A stretch of DNA of 9,283 nt, from contig JAHWKH010000069.1 of assembly GCA_019347995.1 (NCBI GenBank), positions 1-9,283 on the forward strand, written 5' to 3'. Shown in pieces: positions 1 to 6,146 of the stretch. Every line of letters starts with the position of its first letter. The first letter of the stretch is position 1. The notes beneath the pieces were generated by a model. That model ran no database searches and had not been told where the DNA came from. It saw nothing but the letters and a program-made list of their open reading frames with translations. Source of the DNA: Gemmatimonadota bacterium (lineage in GTDB: Bacteria; Gemmatimonadota; Gemmatimonadetes; Longimicrobiales; UBA6960). A program made the translations under genes and the position numbers.

Positions 1-1
1 C

Positions 2-724
2 GACCTCCTCGTCGGGAGCGACCACCTCGTGCACCTCACGCACCGGGCCGCCGCCGGGGTGGGGGAGCTGGTTCCGGGAGGCCGTCTCCCGCCCGGGACG
101 GTCATACCCACGTGCGTCGACCTGGACCGATTCCGACCGGCGGACGATTCCCGCGCCAGGCGCCGGGAGCTGGGGCTTCCGCCGGGCCCGCTGGTCGTGC
201 ACACCGGCACCCTGTCGGGGTGGTACCTGGGGAGTCAGACGGTGAGGGTGGGCGGCGCCGTGGCGCGCCTCACCGGCGGCGCGTTCCTGGTGCTGACACG
301 GGAACGGGACCTGGCGGAGCGGCTGCTGGCGGCGGAGGGCGTGGAGGCCCTGGTGCGCACGGCCCAACCGGAAGACGTTCCGCGCTGGCTCGGCGCCGCC
401 GACGCGGGGCTGGCGCTGGTGCGGACCGGATTCGCCAAGTCCGCCAGCGCGCCCACGAAGGTGGGCGAGTACCTGGCCTGCGGCCTGGCGGTCGCCGCGA
501 CGGCGGTGGGGGATCTCCGCGAGCAGCTCGACGGCGGCGCGGCGTTCACCGTCGCCGACGACGCGGAGCCGGAAGAGGTCGCCCGCCGGCTCGCCGCCGC
601 CGCCGCGCGGCCCGACCGCATCCGGGAGGCCCGTGCCCTGGCCGCCACCCACTTCTCCCTGGAGGAAGGCGTCGCCCGCTACGCGGACATCTACCGGAGC
701 CTGGGGGTGCGGCCGTGCGCGTGA
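2..724 (+). CDS. GT-B glycosyltransferase, 3' part (5' end outside window)
   Basis: This is the C-terminal part of a cytoplasmic or membrane-associated glycosyltransferase that would transfer a sugar from a nucleotide-sugar donor in glycan assembly. The frame is open from base 2, so the true start lies upstream. The visible part begins near the inter-domain hinge: a VIPTCVDLDRFRP segment (about 104-142) is the usual linker into the donor-binding domain of GT4-like enzymes. A second Rossmann domain follows (LVVHTGTLSGW near 193-225). The donor-loop region SAPTKVGEYLACGLAV (about 448-495) carries the conserved glutamate in the GEYLACG context. The C-terminal helix ends in HFSLEEGVARYADIYRSL, typical of the family. 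The stop (722-724) overlaps the start of the next gene, which indicates coupling. The family call is firm; donor and acceptor are unknown. Confidence 0.88.
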   Translation, partial: DLLVGSDHLVHLTHRAAAGVGELVPGGRLPPGTVIPTCVDLDRFRPADDSRARRRELGLPPGPLVVHTGTLSGWYLGSQTVRVGGAVARLTGGAFLVLTRERDLAERLLAAEGVEALVRTAQPEDVPRWLGAADAGLALVRTGFAKSASAPTKVGEYLACGLAVAATAVGDLREQLDGGAAFTVADDAEPEEVARRLAAAAARPDRIREARALAATHFSLEEGVARYADIYRSLGVRPCA

Positions 725-1806
725 CCGCGTTCGCTCCCTACCCGCCCGAAGGCCCCAGCACGCGCTTCCGGCTGACCCAGCTGGCCGCCCCGCTGTCGGA
801 GCGGGGCCTCGACCTGCGCGTCCTGCCGTTCGTGACCGCCGACCTCTATCCGCTCCTGCGCCGGCGGGGAGCCGTGAGAAAGGTGAGCCTGCTCGTCGGC
901 GGTCTCGGCCGCCGCGCCCGCGAGATCGCGGCGGTGTCCCCGGACGGGGTGGCGCTCGTGCACCGGGAGCTGGCGCCGCTCCTCAACCGCGCGCTGCTCC
1001 GCCGCCTCCGGGGGACCGGCGCGCCTCTGGTGTTCGACTTCGACGACGCCGTCTACCTGCCGTCGCCGGGGGCGCACCCCCTGCTGGGCCCGCTCCGGCA
1101 TCCCGAGGCCGTCACGCGGGCCTTCTGCCGGGCCGCGGCGGCCGTGATGGCGGGCAACGAGCACCTGGCGGCCTGGGCCCGGGAAGCCCGGGGCGGCGGC
1201 CCGGGGGTCCACGTCGTCCCCACCGTGGTGGACACCGACCGCTTCCGACCCCGGCCCGCCGACGAGCGCGCGCCCGGCCCGCCCCGCGTCGGCTGGGTGG
1301 GGAGCCACACGTCGCTTCCGTACCTGGAGGCGCTCGACCCGGTCCTCGAGGACCTGCGCGCCCACCGGCGCTTCGACCTGGTGGTGGTGGCGAACCGGGC
1401 GCCGCGCATGCGCGCGGAGCACACCTTCGTTCCCTGGACGCCGGAGGGGGAAGTGGACCAGGTTCGCGGTCTCGACGTGGGGCTCTACCCCCTCCCCGAC
1501 GACCCGTGGGCCCGGGGCAAGTGCGGCTTCAAGGCGATCCAGTACATGGCATGCGGGGTGCCGGTGGTGGCTTCTCCCGTCGGAGTCCTGCGGGATCTTG
1601 TGTCGCCCGGCGAGACCGGCTTCCTCGCCGACGGCCCCGGCGCCTGGAAGGAGGGCGTCGCGCGTCTCCTGGACGACGCGGCGGGCCGGCGGGCCATGGG
1701 AGCCCGGGGGCGGGAGCGCGTGGTGCGCTCGTACTCCCTCGCGTCGCAGGTGGACGCGGTGGCGGGCATCCTTTCGCAGGCCCGGGAGACGGGGGGGCGC
1801 CGATGA
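715..1806 (+). CDS. GT-B (GT4-like) glycosyltransferase, complete
   Basis: A complete glycosyltransferase of 363 aa, a normal length for the GT4/GT1 superfamily. It probably adds one sugar of the repeat unit on the cytoplasmic face of the membrane. The N-terminal domain opens with MRVTAFAPYPPEGPSTRFRL and contains DFDDAVYLP. The linker VVPTVVDTDRFRP leads into the second domain, GWVGSHTSLPYLE (about residues 195-205), then FDLVVVANR. The donor loop is GKCGFKAIQYMACGVPVVAS. The GTG start at 715 is preferred because a GGGGG tract (703-707) lies 7 nt upstream. GTG at 721 would give a 4-nt GTGA overlap and is the alternative. The stop TGA overlaps the next start as ATGA (1803-1806). The last codons lie in a direct repeat that recurs at 4411. 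A seven-G run (1791-1797) sits near the end of the gene. Substrate is unknown. Confidence 0.9.
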   Translation: MRVTAFAPYPPEGPSTRFRLTQLAAPLSERGLDLRVLPFVTADLYPLLRRRGAVRKVSLLVGGLGRRAREIAAVSPDGVALVHRELAPLLNRALLRRLRGTGAPLVFDFDDAVYLPSPGAHPLLGPLRHPEAVTRAFCRAAAAVMAGNEHLAAWAREARGGGPGVHVVPTVVDTDRFRPRPADERAPGPPRVGWVGSHTSLPYLEALDPVLEDLRAHRRFDLVVVANRAPRMRAEHTFVPWTPEGEVDQVRGLDVGLYPLPDDPWARGKCGFKAIQYMACGVPVVASPVGVLRDLVSPGETGFLADGPGAWKEGVARLLDDAAGRRAMGARGRERVVRSYSLASQVDAVAGILSQARETGGRR

Positions 1807-1892
1807 CGGCGGGCGGCCGCTGGGCCAGGCGCTTCCGCGCGCTCCCCGACGTGATCGTGCGCCGCGCCGTGGCCGCGTGGAACCGGACGGTC
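1747..1892 (+). repeat. Direct repeat, copy 1 (about 146 bp)
   Basis: This segment covers the last codons of glycosyltransferase gene 2, the ATGA overlap and the first 30 codons of the remnant gene that follows. It matches 4411-4555 in the same orientation. Aligned by eye, the two copies differ by 8 substitutions and one single-base indel (CCCGGGAG here, CCCGGAG in copy 2), roughly 94% identity. Similarity stops abruptly after the codons for WNRTV. The spacing between copies is about 2.66 kb. There are no terminal inverted repeats and no transposase, so it looks like duplicated gene-junction sequence, not an insertion sequence end. Confidence 0.93.
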
Positions 1893-2366
1893 CGCGAGTC
1901 CAGGGCCCTCGCCGGGCGGGTCTACGATCTCGATCGCGTCGTCGACGCGCCGAGTCCCCGTTTTCGCCTGGCCCAGTTCCGGGAGCCGCTGGCTAGACGG
2001 GGTCTCGTCATGGAGGAGCACGCGTTCTTCCCGCCGGATGCCCTTCCCTATCTCGAGGAGCTCGCGTCCGCCTTGTCCGACGTGTCGCGGTCCGTTCCGT
2101 TCCAGCTCGTGGTCGTGGCGGATCGCCGTCCAGCCGGACTGGGCGGGCTCCCCTGGTCGTTCGTCCCGTGGTCGCCGGAGGCCGAGATGGAGACCCTGCA
2201 TCGCATGGACCTGGTCCGCCTCCTCGAGGATCCGGCAGCGCGCCACGCCCTCGGTCGCGCGGGCCGGCCCTGGGTCGAGGAGCGATATTCCGTCGAGGCC
2301 GCGGCTCCCGCCATCGCCCATTACCTGAGGGTCGCGGCGGGGAGCGCCCGGAGGGCCGGGTCGTGA
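1803..2366 (+). pseudogene. Chimeric, internally deleted glycosyltransferase remnant (open frame, 187 aa)
   Basis: The frame is intact, but the product cannot be a normal glycosyltransferase. Residues 1-30 are nearly identical to the start of the methyltransferase at 4466 (shared FRALPDVIVRRAVAAWNR). After that come three pieces that match separated parts of the gene-2 type enzyme. Residues 48-77 (APSPRFRLAQFREPLARRGL) match its residues 12-40. Residues 80-136 (LPYLEEL, FQLVVVADRRP, SFVPWSPEAEME) match its residues 201-255. Residues 138-176 (RLLEDPAARHALGRAG) match its residues 315-352. The pieces between, about 160 and 58 residues, are gone, including most of the first Rossmann domain and the donor-binding loop. 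ATGA at the start and GTGA at the stop keep it coupled to its neighbours. It may be a decaying gene, a translated spacer that maintains coupling, or an assembly artefact. Similarity of the pieces to gene 2 is moderate, so it came from a different glycosyltransferase. Confidence 0.8.
2350..2355 (+). promoter_or_regulatory. Ribosome binding site for the FkbM methyltransferase
   Basis: GGAGGG lies 7 nt before GTG 2363. It supports that start over the in-frame ATG at 2405. Confidence 0.65.
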
Positions 2367-3265
2367 GCAGGCGCGCATATCCCCTCCTGCCTCGGCGCCT
2401 CTTCATGCAGCTCCGCTATGCCGCGGAGCGGCTCGGACCCGGACGATGGCCCGCCGCGGCGGACCTCCTCGACAGGCTCGATCGGCTCGTCTTCGAGCCG
2501 GTGTGGCGCGACGAGGAGCTCCTCGTGCGGGAGAGGGGGGTCATCCTCCGGATTCCTGCGGAGTCCGTCCCCGGATACGCACGCCGTCGATGGGAGCCGC
2601 TCACCACCCGGGCGCTGCTGCGCCACCTTCCCCGTGGGGGTCGCTTCGTGGACGTGGGGGGCCACATCGGGCACTTCGCCGCCTTCGCCGCACGGCGGGT
2701 GGGCGTCTCGGGCCGGGTCCACGTCGTGGAGCCGGCCCCCGACAACGTGAGGCTGCTGGAAGCCATGGTTACGCTGAACGGCTTTTCCCAGATCTCCATC
2801 CATGCCGTGGCGGCCGGCCGCGCGAGCGGCATGCGGGCCCTCCAGATGATGGATCACGGCGACAGCCACGGCTTCTACCCACACCCGCTGGCGACGAGGA
2901 CGGCATCCTTGAACGTGCCGGTGCACCGGCTCGACGAGCTCGTGGAGCCGCCGGTGGACGTGATCAAGGTGGACGTCGAGGGGGCGGAGCTGGACGTGCT
3001 CGAGGGCGCCACCGGCCTGCTGGCCGCCGATCCGCCGCCGGTGCTGGTGGTGGAGTGGAATCCCGCGTCCCAGGAATCGGCCGGAAGGGATCCCCTCGAG
3101 CTTCCGGCCGCGCTGGAGCGCGCAGGCTTCGAATCGATCGAGGCCATCGACGAACGAGGCTTCCGGACGGTGTCCCTGGAGGACGCCAGGCGCCTCCACG
3201 AGGCCGGCGATCTGGATGGCGGACGCTACGTCAATCTCCTCGCCCGTCCCGAGCCGCGGCCGTGA
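2363..3265 (+). CDS. FkbM-family SAM-dependent methyltransferase
   Basis: A 300-aa class I methyltransferase of the FkbM type, a family that O-methylates sugars or polyketides and is common in surface-glycan clusters. Motif I is RFVDVGGHIGHF (residues 94-105), which binds S-adenosylmethionine. RVHVVEPAPDN (118-128) carries the acidic residue E123 expected to contact the ribose. The diagnostic FkbM segment VDVIKVDVEGAELDVLEGA covers residues 198-216. The first 90 residues are basic, with PRRLFMQLRYAAERLG, and have no clear domain. GTG 2363 is chosen because of the GGAGGG site and the 4-nt GTGA overlap with the upstream stop; ATG 2405 would shorten it by 14 residues. The gene lies inside the 2.66-kb module between the direct repeats. 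In context it should methylate a hydroxyl on the repeat-unit glycan, but the acceptor is not determinable. Confidence 0.92.
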   Translation: MSRRAYPLLPRRLFMQLRYAAERLGPGRWPAAADLLDRLDRLVFEPVWRDEELLVRERGVILRIPAESVPGYARRRWEPLTTRALLRHLPRGGRFVDVGGHIGHFAAFAARRVGVSGRVHVVEPAPDNVRLLEAMVTLNGFSQISIHAVAAGRASGMRALQMMDHGDSHGFYPHPLATRTASLNVPVHRLDELVEPPVDVIKVDVEGAELDVLEGATGLLAADPPPVLVVEWNPASQESAGRDPLELPAALERAGFESIEAIDERGFRTVSLEDARRLHEAGDLDGGRYVNLLARPEPRP

Positions 3266-3268
3266 GGG
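3264..3268 (+). promoter_or_regulatory. Ribosome binding site deciding the start of the next glycosyltransferase
   Basis: GAGGG lies 5 nt before ATG 3274 and overlaps the FkbM stop codon. It favours ATG 3274 over GTG 3262, which overlaps the stop as GTGA but has no comparable site upstream. Confidence 0.55.
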
Positions 3269-3273
3269 AAGGG

Positions 3274-4404
3274 ATGCGCGTGCTCTGGACCTCGCACAGC
3301 GGTCACCGGGGGGGTGCCCAATCGGCGCTCTCCGAAGGAGTGGACGCCCTCGCCGAGCGCGGCCACGAGGTTCACGTCGTCCTCCCCGAGGAGGGCGATC
3401 TCCGCGACCAGCTCGCCCGTGCCGCCTCGGTGCGCGTGGTCTACCACGCCTGGTGGATGAGCCACGATCTGCCCGTCCGCACCCGCCTGGCCAGGCTGGG
3501 GGTGAACGTGCTCCGTGCCCGCTCCACGCTGGCCCGCGTCGCCCGGAAGGTCTCGGCCGACGTCGTCGTGGCCAACACGATGGTGACGCCGGCGCCGGCG
3601 CTGGCCGCCCGATCGGCGCGGCTTCCCCTGGTGTGGTACCTCCACGAGTTCGGCGACCTGGATCATCGTCTCGACTTCGACTGGGGGCGGGCTCCGACGC
3701 TGCGGGCGATCCACGCGCTCTCGACCCGTGTCATGGCGAATTCGGAAGCGGTGGCGGGATACGTGGCCGAGTGGATTCCGCGCAGGAAGATCGACGTGGT
3801 CCGCTACGCGGTGAACGTCGACGAGTCGATCCCGCGGAGGCGGAAGAACGGGGAACCCCTCCGCTTCCTGCTCCTGGGCCGGCGGACCCCACGGAAGGGC
3901 CTCGAGGAGGCGATTCGAGCGCTGGCGGCGCTGCCGCGGGACGGACGCCCGGTGCGTCTGGATCTCGTAGGGCCGGGGCTGCCAGCCTACGACGAGTGGC
4001 TGCGGGAGCTGATCCGGGAGCTGGACGTGGCGGATCGCGCCTTCCTCCTCCCCTTCGACCCGCGGCCGGAGACCCGCATCGCCGAGGCGGACGTGCTCCT
4101 AATGTGTTCGGCGATGGAGGCGTTCGGCCGGGTGACCGTCGAGGCGCAGAAGCTCGGCGTCCCGGTGATCGCCGCCGCCGCGGGCGGCTCGATGGAACTG
4201 GTGGCCCACGGAGAGACCGGCCTTCTCTACGCGCCGGGTGACGTCGCCGCGCTGACCGGAAGCATGGCGGCGCTCCGCGACCGCGAAGAGCTGCGCCTGA
4301 GCCTCGGGCGGAGGGCCCGGGAGGAGAGCCGACGGACCTTCTCCTCCCAGCGCTACGGCTCGGAGCTGGAGAGCGTCCTCCGGCGGGCCAGCGGCAGATC
4401 GTGA
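3274..4404 (+). CDS. GT4-family retaining glycosyltransferase
   Basis: A full-length 376-aa GT-B enzyme of the GT4 type. The N-terminus MRVLWTSHSGHRGGAQSAL has the glycine-rich GGAQ loop (residues 13-16) typical of the acceptor domain. LVWYLHEFGDLDHRLDFD follows, then the ANSEAVAGYV segment and the hinge VVRYAVNVDES. The donor domain starts with RFLLLGRRTPRKGLEEAI, where R-K-G is the usual phosphate-contacting region. The E-x7-E signature is EAFGRVTVE, with E282 and E290, followed by GVPVIAAAAGGSMELV and HGETGLLYAPGD. All key family features are present, so the enzyme is probably active. It sits at the 3' side of the repeat-bounded module, directly after the FkbM gene, and the pair probably arrived together. 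Its start could be GTG 3262, adding four residues. After its stop, the expected neighbour start is separated by a 61-nt relic instead of the tight overlap seen elsewhere. Confidence 0.93.
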   Translation: MRVLWTSHSGHRGGAQSALSEGVDALAERGHEVHVVLPEEGDLRDQLARAASVRVVYHAWWMSHDLPVRTRLARLGVNVLRARSTLARVARKVSADVVVANTMVTPAPALAARSARLPLVWYLHEFGDLDHRLDFDWGRAPTLRAIHALSTRVMANSEAVAGYVAEWIPRRKIDVVRYAVNVDESIPRRRKNGEPLRFLLLGRRTPRKGLEEAIRALAALPRDGRPVRLDLVGPGLPAYDEWLRELIRELDVADRAFLLPFDPRPETRIAEADVLLMCSAMEAFGRVTVEAQKLGVPVIAAAAGGSMELVAHGETGLLYAPGDVAALTGSMAALRDREELRLSLGRRAREESRRTFSSQRYGSELESVLRRASGRS

Positions 4405-4410
4405 GGCGGA

Positions 4411-4465
4411 CAGGTGGACGCGGTGGCGGACATCCCTTCGCAGGCCCGGAGACGGGGGAGCGCCG
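4411..4465 (+). pseudogene. Relic of the 3' end of a gene-2-like glycosyltransferase
   Basis: The short gap between glycosyltransferase 5 and methyltransferase 6 is not ordinary spacer. Read from 4411 it gives QVDAVADIPSQAR, matching the gene-2 C-terminus QVDAVAGILSQAR. A one-base loss in the CCCGGAG stretch then shifts the frame and removes the stop that copy 1 uses. It shows that a glycosyltransferase of the gene-2 family once ended just before methyltransferase 6. Only about 13 recognisable codons remain. It is the first part of direct repeat copy 2. Confidence 0.78.
4454..4460 (+). promoter_or_regulatory. Ribosome binding site for methyltransferase 6
   Basis: GGGGGAG lies 5 nt before ATG 4466. 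It supports that start for a gene that, unlike most here, is not overlapped by an upstream stop codon. Confidence 0.6.
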
Positions 4466-5251
4466 ATGACCATGGGCGGCCGCTGGGCCGGGCGCTTCCG
4501 CGCGCTCCCCGACGTGATCGTGCGCCGCGCCGTGGCCGCGTGGAACCGGGCGGTCACGCGCCTGCGCGGGGCGGAGCCGCCCGACCCCCACGAGCCCGCC
4601 GGGCTACGCGAGGTGCGGGCGCGGGCCCGGGCGCGGCGCACCGACATCTCGCGCCACCTGCCGACGCTCTACCTGGAGGCGGTGGCGGCGTCGCCGCGCC
4701 TGATCGTGGAGCTGGGCACCCGTGGGGGCGACTCGACCTTCGTGTGGGAGCGGGTCGCCGCCCTCACCGGGGCCACCGTGCTGAGCGTGGACGTCGACGA
4801 CTGCTCGCACGTGTCCTCGTTCCCCGGCTGGCACTTCGTGCGGTCCGACGATGTCGCGTTCGCCGCCGCCTTTCCGGACTGGTGCCGGGAGAGGGGCATC
4901 GAGCCGCGCGTGGACGTGTTGTTCGTCGACACGAGCCACGCGCTGGAGCACACGCGGGCGGAGCTCGCGGCATGGCTGCCCCTCCTGGCCCCCCGGGGCA
5001 GGGCCATCTTCCACGACACGAACATGCGGGCGTTCTACCGCCGCGGCGACGGCACGGTGGGGCTCGGATCCACGGTGAACGCCCGGGGCGTCATGGAGGC
5101 CCTGGAGGAGCGGCTCGGCCGACCGCTGGACGAGCGGCGGCCGCTCCACCTGCTGGCGGGAGGCTGGGTGGTCCGGCACGATCCGCTCTGCTCCGGCCTC
5201 ACCGTGCTCGAGCGTGTCTCGCCGCCCGGGAAGGCCGGCGCCGATGGGTGA
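4466..5251 (+). CDS. Class I SAM-dependent methyltransferase (Methyltransf_24 / CmcI-like)
   Basis: A 261-aa protein that probably methylates a sugar hydroxyl in the glycan pathway. The SAM-binding motif I is IVELGTRGGDSTFVWE (residues 80-95). The next strand, VLSVDVDD, supplies the acidic ribose contact. VDVLFVDTSHALEHTRAEL (149-167) and W170 followed by PLLAPRGRAIFHDTN (172-186) form the D-x-x-H and HDT pattern typical of Methyltransf_24 and of cephalosporin hydroxylase/rhamnosyl O-methyltransferase (CmcI) relatives. The first 30 residues are a basic amphipathic-looking leader shared with the remnant at 1803. Residues 31-70 are charged and arginine-rich (REVRARARARRTDIS). ATG 4466 has a good GGGGGAG site. 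The stop overlaps the next start by 8 nt (ATGGGTGA, 5244-5251). Confidence in the fold is high; the exact acceptor is unknown, and CmcI-type relatives are often misnamed hydroxylases. Confidence 0.87.
   Translation: MTMGGRWAGRFRALPDVIVRRAVAAWNRAVTRLRGAEPPDPHEPAGLREVRARARARRTDISRHLPTLYLEAVAASPRLIVELGTRGGDSTFVWERVAALTGATVLSVDVDDCSHVSSFPGWHFVRSDDVAFAAAFPDWCRERGIEPRVDVLFVDTSHALEHTRAELAAWLPLLAPRGRAIFHDTNMRAFYRRGDGTVGLGSTVNARGVMEALEERLGRPLDERRPLHLLAGGWVVRHDPLCSGLTVLERVSPPGKAGADG
5228..5234 (+). promoter_or_regulatory. Ribosome binding site for methyltransferase 7
   Basis: GGGAAGG ends 9 nt before ATG 5244. It favours this start over the in-frame ATG-less upstream extension to GTG 5214. Confidence 0.5.
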
Positions 5252-6146
5252 GACCGTCCTCCGCCTCGACCCATGTCCGGCGTGCGGGCGGCACGGGGAG
5301 GCGCGCCCCTTCCACGCCCGCGGACTCCCCTACGCGCGCTGCCGCCGGTGCGGAGCCCACGTGCTCACCGAACCTCCCGCGTTCGACACGTACTACGGCG
5401 GCTACTTCCCCGAGGGGGTCCGACGGGACTCGCCGCTGCTGGCGCGGCGGTACCGCGACCTGCTGGCGGGTCTGGGGAACCTCGCTCCGGGGCGGCGCCT
5501 CCTGGAGGTGGGCTTCGGCAACGGCCAGCTCCTCGCCCAGGCGCGGGACGGGGGATGGGAGATCGCGGGTACCGAGCTATCGGAAGCCCAGGTCGCGCCC
5601 GGCCGCGCCCGCGGGCTCGACGTCGCCGCGGGCGACCTGGTGCGGGACGGTCTCTACCTGGATCGGCGGTTCGACGCCGCGGTCCTCATCGAGGTGGTGG
5701 AGCACCTGCCGGACCCCACGGAGACCCTGCGGGGGGTGGCCGAGCGTCTCGTCCCGGGGGGCGTCCTGTACGTCACCACCCCCAACGTGGGCGCCCTCTC
5801 CCGCCGACTCCTGGGGGGTCGCTGGAGCGTGTTCGACCGGGAGCACGTCACGCTCATGGGCCCCCGCGCCCTGAAGGCGCTCCTGCGCCGGTCGGGCTTC
5901 CGGCCCCTCTCGGTCCGCAGCCGGAACCTCAACATCGCGGAGCTTCGCCAGGCCCTGCGCGGAGGGAGCGACGGCGGGGATGGCCACGTCCGGTTCGACC
6001 GGCCCGCCGCCGCCGCCGACCTCCGCGACCGCATCGAGGCTTCGGGGCCGCTCCGGGCCACCAAGGCGGTGGCCAACTCCGTCCTGGGCGCCACCGGCGC
6101 CGGCGACACGCTCGTGGCGTGGGCGCGCCGCGAGGGCACCCCCTGA
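5244..6146 (+). CDS. Zinc-ribbon class I SAM-dependent methyltransferase
   Basis: A 300-aa methyltransferase with an N-terminal metal-binding-like segment: CPAC at residues 11-14 and CRRC at 33-36, spaced like a zinc ribbon. The catalytic domain has motif I LLEVGFGNGQLL (residues 86-97), an acidic strand end in IAGTELSEAQV, and IEVVEHLPDPTETL (149-162), the post-II motif of Methyltransf_11/Methyltransf_23 proteins. VPGGVLYVTTPNVGALSRRL follows. This arrangement is common in methyltransferases of polysaccharide and lipid-linked glycan clusters. It also recalls the N-terminal zinc domain of sugar C-methyltransferases, but I see no long C-terminal third domain. The start at 5244 overlaps the upstream stop by 8 nt. 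Its own stop forms TGATG with the next start (6144-6148). The substrate is probably a sugar or sugar nucleotide of the repeat unit, by context only. Confidence 0.88.
   Translation: MGETVLRLDPCPACGRHGEARPFHARGLPYARCRRCGAHVLTEPPAFDTYYGGYFPEGVRRDSPLLARRYRDLLAGLGNLAPGRRLLEVGFGNGQLLAQARDGGWEIAGTELSEAQVAPGRARGLDVAAGDLVRDGLYLDRRFDAAVLIEVVEHLPDPTETLRGVAERLVPGGVLYVTTPNVGALSRRLLGGRWSVFDREHVTLMGPRALKALLRRSGFRPLSVRSRNLNIAELRQALRGGSDGGDGHVRFDRPAAAADLRDRIEASGPLRATKAVANSVLGATGAGDTLVAWARREGTP

Larger units (their letters stand above)
4411..4555 (+). repeat. Direct repeat, copy 2 (about 145 bp)
   Basis: Second copy of the 1747-1892 repeat, same orientation. It covers the glycosyltransferase tail relic plus the first 30 codons of methyltransferase 6. 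In the coding part the copies differ at codons 2, 3, 9 and 29. Codon 2 is a synonymous change; the others change A to M, R to G and T to A. The upstream purine tract is GGGGGAG here and GGGGGGG in copy 1. Because the 30-codon leader continues naturally into a complete methyltransferase here, copy 2 is the more likely original context for that leader. Confidence 0.93.

Noticed and set aside
112..714. Long upstream extension of gene 2 in its own frame
   Set aside because: The extension overlaps the clear glycosyltransferase 1 frame and gives only R/G/A/P-rich low-complexity sequence; homology starts at the MRVTAFAPYPP segment.
1747..1892. Repeat as an insertion-sequence end or attachment site
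   Set aside because: No transposase or integrase, no terminal inverted repeats, no target duplication; the repeat is plain gene-junction coding sequence.
2363..6146. A defence or modification system built on the three methyltransferases
   Set aside because: The motifs are those of small-molecule and sugar methyltransferases; no DNA methyltransferase target domain, nuclease or helicase is present.
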